From: Bacteroides bouchesdurhonensis | Lineage (GTDB): Bacteria; Bacteroidota; Bacteroidia; Bacteroidales; Bacteroidaceae | Assembly (NCBI RefSeq): GCF_900155865.1 | Contig: NZ_LT707006.1 | Coordinates: forward strand, 151,751 to 215,750 | DNA length: 64,000 bases | Direction of reading: 5' to 3' | Shown: in pieces, positions 1 through 9,115 of the stretch | Layout: each line of letters begins with the position of its first letter | How positions within the stretch are numbered: position 1 is the stretch's first letter | The notes under the pieces: generated by a model | The model's input: the letters and a program-made list of their open reading frames with translations, nothing else | What the model was told of the DNA's origin: nothing | The model's database searches: none | Program-made: the position numbers and the translations under genes

Positions 1-82
1 ATATATAATCATTATCAATAAAAGGAATTAATCGATTATTTATGACATTTCTCAACTCTTTTATTTTATCCTTATATCTCAT
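1..82 (-). CDS. 5' end of an unidentified gene running off the window
   Basis: An ATG at 82 on the minus strand opens a frame that stays open to the window edge (27 codons, beginning MRYKDKIKELRN). It is charged and lysine-rich, with no signal peptide, and is too short to assign to a family. It is divergent from the GT2 gene at 307, so it probably belongs to the same surface-glycan locus. This rests only on an open frame with a plausible start; it could also be chance in AT-rich DNA. Confidence 0.4.
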   Translation of the reverse strand, partial: MRYKDKIKELRNVINNRLIPFIDNDYI

Positions 83-277
83 CTCTTATAGATCATTACA
101 ATTATCACGATAAAATTACATAAATAATATATTAGTCACATTCTATTTCAATTTGTTTAATATCATTTATACATAATAATTGCAGAAATAAAAACGTCCC
201 TCATTTGCATAAACAGTTCTCATTATAAGCTCAATATAATTTCATACAATTTGTAATCACTTATATAAAAGTATTTA

Positions 278-285
278 TATCTTTG
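278..285 (+). promoter_or_regulatory. Bacteroides -7 box (TATCTTTG) for the GT2 gene at 307
   Basis: Exact TAnnTTTG match 21 nt before the ATG at 307. A TTTG lies at 250-253, a little farther upstream than the usual -33 spacing. The rest of 83-306 is AT-rich and shows nothing else. Confidence 0.6.
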
Positions 286-306
286 CCACACAACTAATAT
301 TTTTTT

Positions 307-1308
307 ATGAAAATTTCCATAATAATACCTGTGTACAATGTTTCACAATATATTGAACGATGCCTAAATTCTGTATTGACACAAAATTACTCGGGAGCAT
401 TGGAGTGCATTCTGATAAATGACTGTACTCCAGATAACAGTATAGAAATAGTTCAGCAAATTATAAAAAGATATGGTGGTCCCATCCATATACAACTCGT
501 CCATCATATCCAAAACAAAGGATTGTCAGTTGCAAGAAATACGGGCATCCAACATGCAACTGGAGATTATTTATACTTTTTAGATAGCGATGATCAAATT
601 ACTCCTAATTGTATTTCAGAGCTAGCAGAACTAGTATGTAAATACAATGATGTAGATATTGTACAGGGAAACATAGTAGTAACAGATAAGCGTTTTGAGT
701 GGTTAGAAATTTCTCAATATAAATTTCCCGAATATACAACAGATACCGTATGGATAAGAAGCAATATGCTCACATTTATTCCACCAACAGCATGGAACAA
801 GTTAATTAAAAGGAGTTTCATATTGGAACATAAGCTTTGGTTTAAAGAAGGTATCATACATGAAGATGAGCATTGGAAGTATTTTGCACACAAATTGATT
901 CGTTCCATAGCTTTTTGTAATATCCCAACTTATTATTATTACATCAATGAAAGCTCTATTATGAATTCAAAATTCAAAGACAGAAGTTTTCAATCCTGGA
1001 TGTGTATTTTTGAAGAGTATTTGCCTACCATAACAAAAAAAAATGAGTATAAAGATATTATACTTCGTATTGCTACTTTCCAGAAAAATCTGCATTTACT
1101 CGAAAATCCTTCTGTCTATACAGAAAGTTATAATAAGTTCCTAAAAAAACAAATACATTCGAAAACAATCCCGTTATCCATAAAATTTTCTTTTTTATAT
1201 ATGCTCTATCCATCACTCAGCATTAAAATACTAAGTAAGCTCTTTTTCCGTAGATCATACAAAATAATACGCCAGCTCGAAAAGCTACAAACGGAGAAAC
1301 ATGGATAA
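307..1308 (+). CDS. Family 2 glycosyltransferase
   Basis: A 333-residue GT-A fold enzyme that would transfer a sugar from a nucleotide-sugar donor to a glycan acceptor at the cytoplasmic side of the membrane. The N-terminus MKISIIIPVYN is the classic GT2 opening strand. The metal/nucleotide-binding DSDD is at residues 93-96, and a HEDEHW motif near residue 187 fits the catalytic-base region. The last 60 residues are basic and hydrophobic, as in membrane-associated GT2s. It is the first plus-strand gene of the locus and converges on the GT2 at 1359-2336. Donor and linkage cannot be told from sequence. Confidence 0.9.
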   Translation: MKISIIIPVYNVSQYIERCLNSVLTQNYSGALECILINDCTPDNSIEIVQQIIKRYGGPIHIQLVHHIQNKGLSVARNTGIQHATGDYLYFLDSDDQITPNCISELAELVCKYNDVDIVQGNIVVTDKRFEWLEISQYKFPEYTTDTVWIRSNMLTFIPPTAWNKLIKRSFILEHKLWFKEGIIHEDEHWKYFAHKLIRSIAFCNIPTYYYYINESSIMNSKFKDRSFQSWMCIFEEYLPTITKKNEYKDIILRIATFQKNLHLLENPSVYTESYNKFLKKQIHSKTIPLSIKFSFLYMLYPSLSIKILSKLFFRRSYKIIRQLEKLQTEKHG

Positions 1309-1358
1309 TCAGTGAACATCTACTTCTCCAACTATAATAGAAAAAATAGCTTATAACA

Positions 1359-2336
1359 TTATCTACTGCTACGATAATGGGTCAAATAATAAAAGATCCA
1401 AAAGCGAGTTATTTTTCTGGCTCTTCTATGATACTTTGACTCAATAGCTCCACTTGGCAATGCAGCTATTTCTTTAATTTTCAACCTCATATCTTTAACA
1501 GGATCTTTAAAATCTTGTATTTTCACCATCAACATTATCTCTTTAAAAATCAAGAGACAAGTTCCTATAATTTTAGACCTAATTTCATATAGTTCTTTCC
1601 CTTCAAAAATTGAATGCTTAACCATGAATTGTACACGAGTATATTCTGCCAAAAAATAATGATAGAGGTTCATAGGAGACTTTGTATGACAGATACTTGT
1701 CTGTCGCTCTACATAATGATAGAATGGTTTATCCACCCAAACGATATTCTCACAAATAGCTGTCCATTCATACATCACAAGTCTATCTTCATAATTTTTC
1801 CCCTCTGGAAATTTTAAAGATGCAAGAAAATCTCTTTTATAAAGTCGAGTACATGCCGAACAACTTACTTTCTCCAAGAACATATCTTTCAAAACCTCTT
1901 TAGAGGTACGGATAAAAACAGCACCGGAATTCTGATAGGGAGACTCAGAAGGTTTAGACTCATATTCGAGCAAAAAGTTACAGTATGCGATATTCACATC
2001 ATTCTGCAAAAGTGCATCCAACATTTCTTGAAACATGACGGAATCTATATAATCATCACTATCAATAAAGCCAATATAAGGAGCAGTAGCTACTTGCATA
2101 CCGGCATTACGAGCTATAGATAAACCTGCAATTGGAAGATGAAGAACTTTAATTCGAGAATCAATCAACGCATATTCATCACAAAGGTCAGATGAACCAT
2201 CTACTGACAAATTATCAACTAATATAATTTCAATTTGCTTCAAAGTTTGGTTACGGATAGATTCCACACATTTATGCAAATACGAAACCGTATTATGAAC
2301 TGGTATTATAATGCTCACTAAAGGCTCTTCTTTCAT
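1359..2336 (-). CDS. Family 2 glycosyltransferase (paralogue of 4582-5577)
   Basis: A 325-residue GT2: opening strand VSIIIPVHNT, LVDN near residue 40, RNAG near 76-79 and DSDD at 92-95 for metal and nucleotide binding, then a YEDR motif in the acceptor half. It is very similar to the 331-residue GT2 at 4582-5577, including the C-terminal R-R-A-R-K-I-x-x-F-W-x-x-Y-Y-L pattern, so the pair looks like a local duplication. It is the last gene of the minus-strand unit that starts near 5577, 79 nt after the preceding GT2. ATG start at 2336. Sugar specificity is unknown. Confidence 0.9.
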   Translation of the reverse strand: MKEEPLVSIIIPVHNTVSYLHKCVESIRNQTLKQIEIILVDNLSVDGSSDLCDEYALIDSRIKVLHLPIAGLSIARNAGMQVATAPYIGFIDSDDYIDSVMFQEMLDALLQNDVNIAYCNFLLEYESKPSESPYQNSGAVFIRTSKEVLKDMFLEKVSCSACTRLYKRDFLASLKFPEGKNYEDRLVMYEWTAICENIVWVDKPFYHYVERQTSICHTKSPMNLYHYFLAEYTRVQFMVKHSIFEGKELYEIRSKIIGTCLLIFKEIMLMVKIQDFKDPVKDMRLKIKEIAALPSGAIESKYHRRARKITRFWIFYYLTHYRSSR

Positions 2337-2415
2337 AACATCTCAACAATTATTAATTTACAACAATTTTTCTTCAGTCTTAAAAACAGTATGTCTCAAT
2401 ATACAGTAACATAAA

Positions 2416-3348
2416 CTACCAAGGTCGGTCGTATTCGCGCTCCAATAGATTAGCCAAAGGGACGAATCCATACGATGCTAACAGAAGTAATATTTTTACT
2501 CGAAATTTTCTGTGAGATTTAAAGACTGCAAACCTCTTATAAGGTAATAATTGACGTAACTCTCTTGAAGTAAATAACCTACTATAATATGCATCTGCTC
2601 TAACAAACACACAATTCAAAGCTATTGCTTTATGAAATTTCTTGTTTACAAGTAGTTTTTTCAACCCATAAACGAATCTTTCTCTTTGATAAAACACTTC
2701 TTTCGTCAATTTATGAGTAATTGAATTGGGATTCATTACATAATGATAGTAAGCTTCTGGCAAATATGCAACAGAATTTGTATTCAACAAAATATTTATC
2801 ATCGTATATGCATCTTCACAGTAATTAATATTCTCCGGGAAGTGAATATCGAATTTATGGTACAAATGATGCTTTATCAATTTATTCCATGTACTTCCTA
2901 TCATTTTTCCTAATAATATATCACGAATTATAGAAATATGATTTACCAAAGAAGGTTTTTGTTTGGTATAAACTGAAGATTCACCATCTACATAAAAATC
3001 ACATATTACAATATCCGCTTTTGAAGACAATGCTTCAGAATAAAGTGCCTCCAACATCCCTTTCTCCATCCAATCATCACTATCTGCATGAATAGAGTAT
3101 TCTCCTTTAGCCATCTGAACCCCAAACTCTCTAGATGCACTTACACCCAAGTTTTCTCGATGATAAACCATTATACGCTTATCTATCTGAGCATACCTGT
3201 CACAGACTACTTCGGTTCCATCTGTACTACCATCATCTATAATTAGCAACTCGAAATCTTCAAAGGATTGCGTCAAGACACTATCGAGGCACTTTTCTAT
3301 AGTTAAAACCGCATTATGCACCACCACAATAACAGATATTTTAGGCAT
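2416..3348 (-). CDS. Family 2 glycosyltransferase
   Basis: A 310-residue GT2 with opening strand MPKISVIVVVHN, IDDGSTDGT at about 37-45 and DSDD at 89-92. A later NYCEDAYT carries the acidic pair of the catalytic-base region. I place the start at the ATG at 3348; a TTG at 3366 would add six residues and overlap the upstream GT4 stop. With the ATG the gene lies 10 nt after that stop, which fits translation in one mRNA. The C-terminal 60 residues are basic and aromatic. It probably adds one residue of the outer glycan. Confidence 0.88.
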   Translation of the reverse strand: MPKISVIVVVHNAVLTIEKCLDSVLTQSFEDFELLIIDDGSTDGTEVVCDRYAQIDKRIMVYHRENLGVSASREFGVQMAKGEYSIHADSDDWMEKGMLEALYSEALSSKADIVICDFYVDGESSVYTKQKPSLVNHISIIRDILLGKMIGSTWNKLIKHHLYHKFDIHFPENINYCEDAYTMINILLNTNSVAYLPEAYYHYVMNPNSITHKLTKEVFYQRERFVYGLKKLLVNKKFHKAIALNCVFVRADAYYSRLFTSRELRQLLPYKRFAVFKSHRKFRVKILLLLASYGFVPLANLLEREYDRPW

Positions 3349-3358
3349 AATCTTATTT

Positions 3359-4489
3359 TTAATCAATTATGTTATAAACCTTTTGCATTGTTTGCTCCAC
3401 TTCAAATAACTTTATTCGCGACCTGGCTTTTCCACGATAATAATCTCTCAATTCACTATCATCAATTAATTTCTTTATCGCCTCATAAAGAGAATCATCA
3501 TCCTGTTCCGCTAATATGCCATAATTTCCATTATCTAACAATTCCATAGAACCAGCAGTCTTCGTCGCAACCACGGGTACACCCAAAGCCAATGCCTCGC
3601 AAATCACCAAGGATAACCCTTCAGACAAAGAACTACTCACAAATATATCTGATTGCTTTAAATAAGGATAGGGATTCTTTTGAAAACTCAAAAAAGAAAC
3701 TTCCTCTTGTACCCCCATCTCATTCTTCAATTGAGTCAATGCTTCTAGCTCCTCTCCATTGCCCAGGATTTGAAATCTAAATGAATAGCCATCATCCTTA
3801 AGCATTTTTGCAACTCGAATAACCCGATCATAGCCTTTCACTTTATACAAACTGCCTATTAGGGTAATTGTCAAGCGATCATAAGTAATATTAAACTCTT
3901 CTGCAAGTTCACGTATCCTTTCAACATCAACAACATTATAAATACATTCTTTGGGAATTGAAATATCATATAGACATTCAAAAGCTTTCATCGCATTTGA
4001 AGATACAAATACAAGTTCATCCATTTTTTCATAACATTGTCGTTCATATTTTAAATCGCGAAAAAAGTTCTTCGTCCAATGATAAGTACTCAGATCACAA
4101 TGTATCCAACTGATATTCTTTGACGACCATTTACAAATTAAACTATGGAAAATCACCGGGTAACCCTCCATAAAAGATATTATCACATCATACTTCTTGT
4201 TTCTAATTTTTGTCCCTATTAAGTATTTCATCAACCATGTACTACCACGTTTTCTATAATACTTTAATGCTCTTTTCTTTAGCGAAACCTGAAAAGCAGA
4301 ATCCTTATCAGTAAAAATATTGATTAGTTGTATTTGTGGAGGAATTTTAGTCATATAAACTCCACTCCCAAAAATGACACATAGCGTTACCGAGTATTTA
4401 GTATAATCAAAGCTATTGAGTAATTCAACTAAGGCCCTCTCAGCCCCTCCCCCTGCTAAGCTTTCCATTATAAACATTAGTTTCTTCAT
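3359..4489 (-). CDS. Family 4 glycosyltransferase (GT-B)
   Basis: A 376-residue retaining GT-B enzyme. The N-terminal domain opens MKKLMFIMESLAGGGAERAL, with the glycine-rich loop that contacts acceptor and donor. The C-terminal domain has GSLYKVKGYDR and then the EX7E motif in SEGLSLVICEALALG, which holds the donor sugar and nucleotide. The ATG at 4489 is preferred to a TTG at 4510. It lies between two GT2 genes on the minus strand with short spacers, so all four are probably co-transcribed. The acceptor is likely a lipid-linked or lipid A-core glycan. Confidence 0.9.
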   Translation of the reverse strand: MKKLMFIMESLAGGGAERALVELLNSFDYTKYSVTLCVIFGSGVYMTKIPPQIQLINIFTDKDSAFQVSLKKRALKYYRKRGSTWLMKYLIGTKIRNKKYDVIISFMEGYPVIFHSLICKWSSKNISWIHCDLSTYHWTKNFFRDLKYERQCYEKMDELVFVSSNAMKAFECLYDISIPKECIYNVVDVERIRELAEEFNITYDRLTITLIGSLYKVKGYDRVIRVAKMLKDDGYSFRFQILGNGEELEALTQLKNEMGVQEEVSFLSFQKNPYPYLKQSDIFVSSSLSEGLSLVICEALALGVPVVATKTAGSMELLDNGNYGILAEQDDDSLYEAIKKLIDDSELRDYYRGKARSRIKLFEVEQTMQKVYNIID

Positions 4490-4581
4490 CTTCAACAACT
4501 GTATTTTCAAGTTACAATTTATCAGCTATTCCTTCTCTTTATAAAATTAAGAATATATCTACATCTCTTCTGCATCACAGA

Positions 4582-5577
4582 TTAGTGACGAGACATTATT
4601 TTCTTTTTCATTTTAAAATGAATCAGGTAATAGAGTGACCAAAAATGAACTATTTTTCTCAGACGCTTATAGCACTTAACATCCAGTTCGTTTTTAGACA
4701 AAACAAGTAATTTCTTAAAATGCTGTCTCATATCAGCAATAAACATTTGCGCATCGCTATCATTGAGAAATTCTCTCATCTCCTTAAAAGTAGACAAACA
4801 ACTTCTCACAAGATAATTCCGCATTTGATACAATTCCTCAGCATTGAACAACTGGCAATTACCTATAAACTCTAGTCGGTAAAATTGAGCCAAAAAGAAA
4901 TGATGCCGACGTGAGGGAGAAATAACATGGCATATACTATTATTTCTTTCTACATAATGATAAAAAGCTTTATCAATCCACACGATTTCACCACAAGCCA
5001 ATATCCATCGATGTAACACAAACCGATCTTCATATACATTATGAGTCGGAAATTTTAAAGAATCAAAGAGTGTTTTGTTAAATAGTTTGGTACAACATGA
5101 ACTATTTAACCGATCACACATCATTTCATATACCACATCTCGTGAAGACCTCTTATAAGCTACTCCACTATTAGGTTCAAACAGTTCCGTACGACCATCG
5201 GTATGCTCTATACAAAAATTGGAATACACAGCATCCACTTCATACAAGCGAATTGCTGCAAGTAATTCTTCATACATATTGGGCTCAATATAATCATCAC
5301 TATCTATAAATCCGATATATGGAGAAGAAGCTATTTCGATGCCGGCATTACGCGCAACGGAAGCATTAGCCTCCTGAAGATGCAATACTTTTACACGAGA
5401 ATCGGTCTTAAGATAATTATCGCATATTTCAGCAGAACCGTCTGTTGACAAATTATCAACCAATATTATTTCAATCTCCTTCAAAGACTGATTACATATT
5501 GAGTCCACACACTTACGAAGATATGCGGCAGTATTATGTACAGGTACAATTACACTTACTAAAGATTTTCCTTCCAT
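4582..5577 (-). CDS. Family 2 glycosyltransferase (paralogue of 1359-2336)
   Basis: A 331-residue GT2 with strand VSVIVPVHNT, the same LVDNLSTDGSAEICD block as its paralogue, RNAG and DSDDYIE near residue 90, and VYEDR in the acceptor half. The ATG at 5577 is chosen; a TTG six codons upstream is in frame. It is first in a four-gene minus-strand unit (GT2-GT4-GT2-GT2) with a promoter at 5608-5639. Its strong similarity to the last gene of the unit suggests duplication followed by divergence in acceptor or donor choice. Confidence 0.9.
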   Translation of the reverse strand: MEGKSLVSVIVPVHNTAAYLRKCVDSICNQSLKEIEIILVDNLSTDGSAEICDNYLKTDSRVKVLHLQEANASVARNAGIEIASSPYIGFIDSDDYIEPNMYEELLAAIRLYEVDAVYSNFCIEHTDGRTELFEPNSGVAYKRSSRDVVYEMMCDRLNSSCCTKLFNKTLFDSLKFPTHNVYEDRFVLHRWILACGEIVWIDKAFYHYVERNNSICHVISPSRRHHFFLAQFYRLEFIGNCQLFNAEELYQMRNYLVRSCLSTFKEMREFLNDSDAQMFIADMRQHFKKLLVLSKNELDVKCYKRLRKIVHFWSLYYLIHFKMKKKIMSRH

Positions 5578-5607
5578 GCAGTTTAGGTCTGACAATTTAT
5601 AAAATTA

Positions 5608-5639
5608 CAAATATACATCTTTTCCTGCAGACCGATCAA
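5608..5639 (-). promoter_or_regulatory. Promoter of the GT2-GT4-GT2-GT2 unit
   Basis: On the minus strand TATATTTG (5615-5608) matches the -7 consensus. A TTG at 5639-5637 lies 21 nt upstream as a -33 element. The ATG at 5577 follows about 30 nt after the box. Confidence 0.6.
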
Positions 5640-5692
5640 TTATTGACAAATAAAAACCATATTTTAAGTTTTCAACTTTTAATTAATAGTCG

Positions 5693-5700
5693 TATCTTTG
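5693..5700 (+). promoter_or_regulatory. -7 box (TATCTTTG) for the GT4 at 5724
   Basis: Exact consensus 23 nt before the ATG at 5724. It also supports that start over longer in-frame extensions reaching back into the divergent gene. Confidence 0.65.
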
Positions 5701-5723
5701 TCGGAAAGCTTATAAATTTCAAT

Positions 5724-6965
5724 ATGACCAAAGAGAAAATAGCGTTCGTCGTAGCACGATACGGATTAAACATTAACGGAGGTGCAGAATATCACTGCAG
5801 AATGCTAGCCGAAAGACTAGTCGATGATTATGATGTTGAAGTTCTAACCACCTGTGTCGAAAACTACAGAACCGGAGGGAACATTGAAGCTAAAGAAGAA
5901 GAAACTATCAATAATGTTCATGTAAAAAGGTTCAAAGCTGATCCTATTCATCCTGAATTGGAAGAATGCTATAAAAAAGAAGCTAAGCCAGCTTACAAAT
6001 TAAGAAAGTTCCTATACAAATGTCGTCTTCTGGCACCTATTTCTTTTTTCTGCCCCATTTGGCATTATAAAGAGAAAGAAGAACTAAAGCTGTTGAATAG
6101 CCAAGTTTTCTATTCTTCCACCCTTTTTGACTATATCAAAAAAAATAAAGATAACTATAAGGCAATTATTCCCATTACTTTAGATTATCCTCATGTATAT
6201 TATACTACTTTATATGCACCGGAAAAAACAATCATCATTCCGACAATGCATTATCATAAAGTAGCTTTTCGATCCATTCTGACAAAGGCTTTTACAAAGG
6301 CTGCATACATAGGATTCAACACAACCGCTGAACAGAAACTAGCGGAACGGATATTTGGTATGCATATGTCACCACACAATATCATTAGTGTGGGAATAGA
6401 AATTGCTACCCCTACCGACTGGGAGATAACTAAACAAAAATACAATCTCCCCAATGAGTACCTGCTATACGTAGGAAGGGTGGATCAAGGAAAACTGAAT
6501 AACATATTCAGTTATTTCATGGAATATAAAAAAAAGAATCCTACATCTAAGTTAAAGTTCGTACTTGTTGGCAAGCAATACAGTGAACCATTCATCCATC
6601 CGGATATTATTTATACAAATTTTGTAGAGGAAGGAGAAAAGATTGCTATTATACAACATGCCAAGATCGTGATTAATCCCTCACAATGTGAAAGTTTATC
6701 TCTCATCTTATTAGAAGCTATGACACTAAAAAAGGCTATGTTAGTCAATGGGAATTGTAATGTTTTAAAAGAACACTGCCTAAAAAGTAACCATGCAGCA
6801 CTTTACTACACTAACCAACATAATTTCATCAAACAACTCCAGAAGCTTGACTTTTCTGACGCATTAAGGGATGAGATGAGTAAAAAAGGAGTTACCTATA
6901 TAGCTAAAAATTACAACTGGGATGTTATTATGAACAGACTGAAAAAGGTTATCGAGAATATCTGA
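5724..6965 (+). CDS. Family 4 glycosyltransferase (GT-B)
   Basis: A 413-residue GT-B enzyme. The N-terminus carries VVARYGLNINGGAEYHCR, a glycine-rich loop typical of GT4. The C-terminal domain has LLYVGRVDQGKLNN and a donor-binding region CESLSLILLEAM, matching the EX7E spacing. The open frame extends upstream into the divergent GT2, but the TATCTTTG box at 5693 places transcription just before the ATG at 5724, which I use. It is a lone plus-strand gene, convergent with the GT2 at 6977; a shared hairpin overlaps both 3' ends. Confidence 0.88.
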   Translation: MTKEKIAFVVARYGLNINGGAEYHCRMLAERLVDDYDVEVLTTCVENYRTGGNIEAKEEETINNVHVKRFKADPIHPELEECYKKEAKPAYKLRKFLYKCRLLAPISFFCPIWHYKEKEELKLLNSQVFYSSTLFDYIKKNKDNYKAIIPITLDYPHVYYTTLYAPEKTIIIPTMHYHKVAFRSILTKAFTKAAYIGFNTTAEQKLAERIFGMHMSPHNIISVGIEIATPTDWEITKQKYNLPNEYLLYVGRVDQGKLNNIFSYFMEYKKKNPTSKLKFVLVGKQYSEPFIHPDIIYTNFVEEGEKIAIIQHAKIVINPSQCESLSLILLEAMTLKKAMLVNGNCNVLKEHCLKSNHAALYYTNQHNFIKQLQKLDFSDALRDEMSKKGVTYIAKNYNWDVIMNRLKKVIENI

Positions 6966-6988
6966 AAACCACATTCTCAGACCTTTTT
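6942..6988. terminator. Bidirectional terminator shared by two convergent GT genes
   Basis: Two-part stem: AAAAAGGT (6942-6949) pairs with ACCTTTTT (6981-6988), and GAGAAT (6954-6959) with ATTCTC (6973-6978). A T run follows on either strand. The stem lies partly inside the last codons of both genes, whose stops are only 11 nt apart. Confidence 0.65.
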
Positions 6989-7939
6989 CAACTTTATACG
7001 ATAATACCAAATAAACAGCGTAGGAGAAAGAAAATACAAACAGGTATAGAAAAAAGACTTTCCTTTAGGCAGGGGAGTCAATCCTTTCTTTTTCATTTCA
7101 GAAACCATCTCAAGCTGAATAGTTATCGGTGCACTCCACTGTATGCTACGTTTCAATGCTTTTAATAAATTTCGTGCAATCAGATTCTGAAAGAAAATAT
7201 TCATTTTGTCCTCTTTCACATATTTCAATCTGAAATTCTCAAGGCTCTCCATCGCTCGAAGCATATAAATACAAGAATGCTCATCATAATTCATCATAAA
7301 TGAATCTTGATTCTGATAATAGTTATAAAAATCTATAGGCAGAAAAGCAACTCTTGAAGCAAAATAAAATACGCGTGGAACCAGTTCCTCATCTTCGTGA
7401 CGAATAGGCAGAAAATGAAAATCATGTTCTTTCCAGAAGGTCGAACGATATACAATACCCCAGACAACAGGCGGCAGACACCTTTGCATAAATTCAGTAC
7501 CTACGCACACATCCATCCCCTGTTTACACTTATCTGAAAAGTGGAGGGCTTTTGGTAGCTCACCATGCGAGTTCCAAAAACGATAATCCGTAACCAGCAA
7601 ATCCAGCCAATCCTCTTCCATCCTATCATATAATAGTGACAATGTATTGGGCTTTATCCAATCATCTGCGTCCACAAATACAAAATACTTACCAACAGAT
7701 TGGGTACATCCATAATTACGCGCTTCACTTACCCCACGATTTTCCGTCGTGAAACTTTTAATATTAGGAGCTTTTTGAGAATATGCATCCAATAATTCTG
7801 TCGTCTTATCAACAGAACCATCATTCACTACTACAATTTCATACTCCTCCGCTGGCAAATCCTGGCACAACAATGAATCCAAGCATCTAGGCAGATATTT
7901 CTCTGCATTATAAGCAGGCACAATAATTGAGAACTTCAT
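6977..7939 (-). CDS. Family 2 glycosyltransferase
   Basis: A 320-residue GT2 with opening MKFSIIVPAYNAEKYL, VVVNDGSVD and the metal-binding VDADDW near residue 90. RHEDEELVPRVF supplies the acidic pair for catalysis. The ATG at 7939 is chosen over a TTG at 7948 that would overlap the preceding stop. With it the gene starts 5 nt after the upstream GT2, consistent with coupled translation. It is the last gene of the long minus-strand unit that begins near 14611. Confidence 0.88.
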   Translation of the reverse strand: MKFSIIVPAYNAEKYLPRCLDSLLCQDLPAEEYEIVVVNDGSVDKTTELLDAYSQKAPNIKSFTTENRGVSEARNYGCTQSVGKYFVFVDADDWIKPNTLSLLYDRMEEDWLDLLVTDYRFWNSHGELPKALHFSDKCKQGMDVCVGTEFMQRCLPPVVWGIVYRSTFWKEHDFHFLPIRHEDEELVPRVFYFASRVAFLPIDFYNYYQNQDSFMMNYDEHSCIYMLRAMESLENFRLKYVKEDKMNIFFQNLIARNLLKALKRSIQWSAPITIQLEMVSEMKKKGLTPLPKGKSFFYTCLYFLSPTLFIWYYRIKLKKV

Positions 7940-7944
7940 ACTTA

Positions 7945-8955
7945 TCAATCAATCAACAATTTATGCTTTCTTTTAAAAATAGCACGATATGCCCGATATA
8001 AATTACGATAAAACTTGAAATGGCGACATAAGAAGTACCGCTTTATTGACATTGTGATTCCCAACTGACACGTAGTAATATGATTATACTCGTGCATCTT
8101 TATCATTGTTTCCTCAATAATATCTTCAAATGCAGGTGACGGAGAACATAATAAGGTGTGATTGATTAAATGTATTCCTCTTTTTAAAACACTGACTGAA
8201 GATTCATCTCCAAGTTCTGCATTTTGAATAAACTTATCTTGCTCATAAAGACTCAAGAAATAATGATACTCTTTCATCGGATCATACCCCCCACGAGTAA
8301 TACTCTCATTTTTGTGAATCATATAGTGATATTTGGAAACGCAACTCAATACCACTTTCTGAGAACTATAAAAAACCCTGTATAATACAGCAACATCCTC
8401 ATAAACGCGACCAACAGGGAATGAAAGATGGTCAAACAAACTCCGCTTAAACAGTTTTGCCCACAGGTAGTTCTTTACCATGTCATTCTTCACCAAAGCA
8501 TGCATAATCTCTTTTCTTGAGAAAATGTGTAATTCCCCCGTATTGTTTATTATTTTAGAAGGTCTCCCTTCTTGTTCTAAAAGATAGGTACAAGCTGAAA
8601 CATCTGCATCATACTCTACTAAAAGTTTATACAGATATTCGTACATGTCAAGATCAATAAAATCATCACTGTCCACAAATCCCAATAGTTCTCCTGTAGC
8701 GGCTTCCAAACCCGCATTACGAGCCGCACTTACTCCACTATGGGATAAGTATATCACCTTAACACGATGATCTGTACGTGCGTATTCTTCACAAATACCG
8801 GATGATCCATCGTCAGAGCCATCATCAACTAAGATAATCTCAAGGTTGCTATAGGTCTGCTCTACAATAGATTGCAAACAAGTCCTCAAATAGTCCTTAA
8901 CATTGTAAACAGGTACTATCAGACTTATTAATGGTCCAGAGATATTAGTATTCAT
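7945..8955 (-). CDS. Family 2 glycosyltransferase
   Basis: A 336-residue GT2: ISLIVPVYNVKDYL, VDDGSDDGS, RNAG and VDSDDF as the metal/nucleotide site, then VYEDV in the acceptor half. The ATG at 8955 is taken as start; a TTG three codons upstream is possible. It is closer in style to the duplicated pair at 1359 and 4582 than to the other GT2s. It lies 160 nt downstream of the large two-domain GT and directly upstream of the GT2 at 6977. Confidence 0.88.
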   Translation of the reverse strand: MNTNISGPLISLIVPVYNVKDYLRTCLQSIVEQTYSNLEIILVDDGSDDGSSGICEEYARTDHRVKVIYLSHSGVSAARNAGLEAATGELLGFVDSDDFIDLDMYEYLYKLLVEYDADVSACTYLLEQEGRPSKIINNTGELHIFSRKEIMHALVKNDMVKNYLWAKLFKRSLFDHLSFPVGRVYEDVAVLYRVFYSSQKVVLSCVSKYHYMIHKNESITRGGYDPMKEYHYFLSLYEQDKFIQNAELGDESSVSVLKRGIHLINHTLLCSPSPAFEDIIEETMIKMHEYNHITTCQLGITMSIKRYFLCRHFKFYRNLYRAYRAIFKRKHKLLID

Positions 8956-9115
8956 ATTTTTCAAATTGTCACCTTTTACATTTTACTACAACCCCTTCTA
9001 TATAGAATGCTTTATAAAAGGAATTACTGCAAACCCACTTCCATATTTAAATAAAATTCACATTACATGCAAATCTCCCCAAAGCATAAGCACCCTGTTA
9101 AGAAGCACTTATCTT

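Noticed and set aside
5445..5723. Upstream extension of the GT4 at 5724
   Set aside because: The extension lies antisense to the divergent GT2 and has no GT homology; the promoter box at 5693 places the start at 5724.
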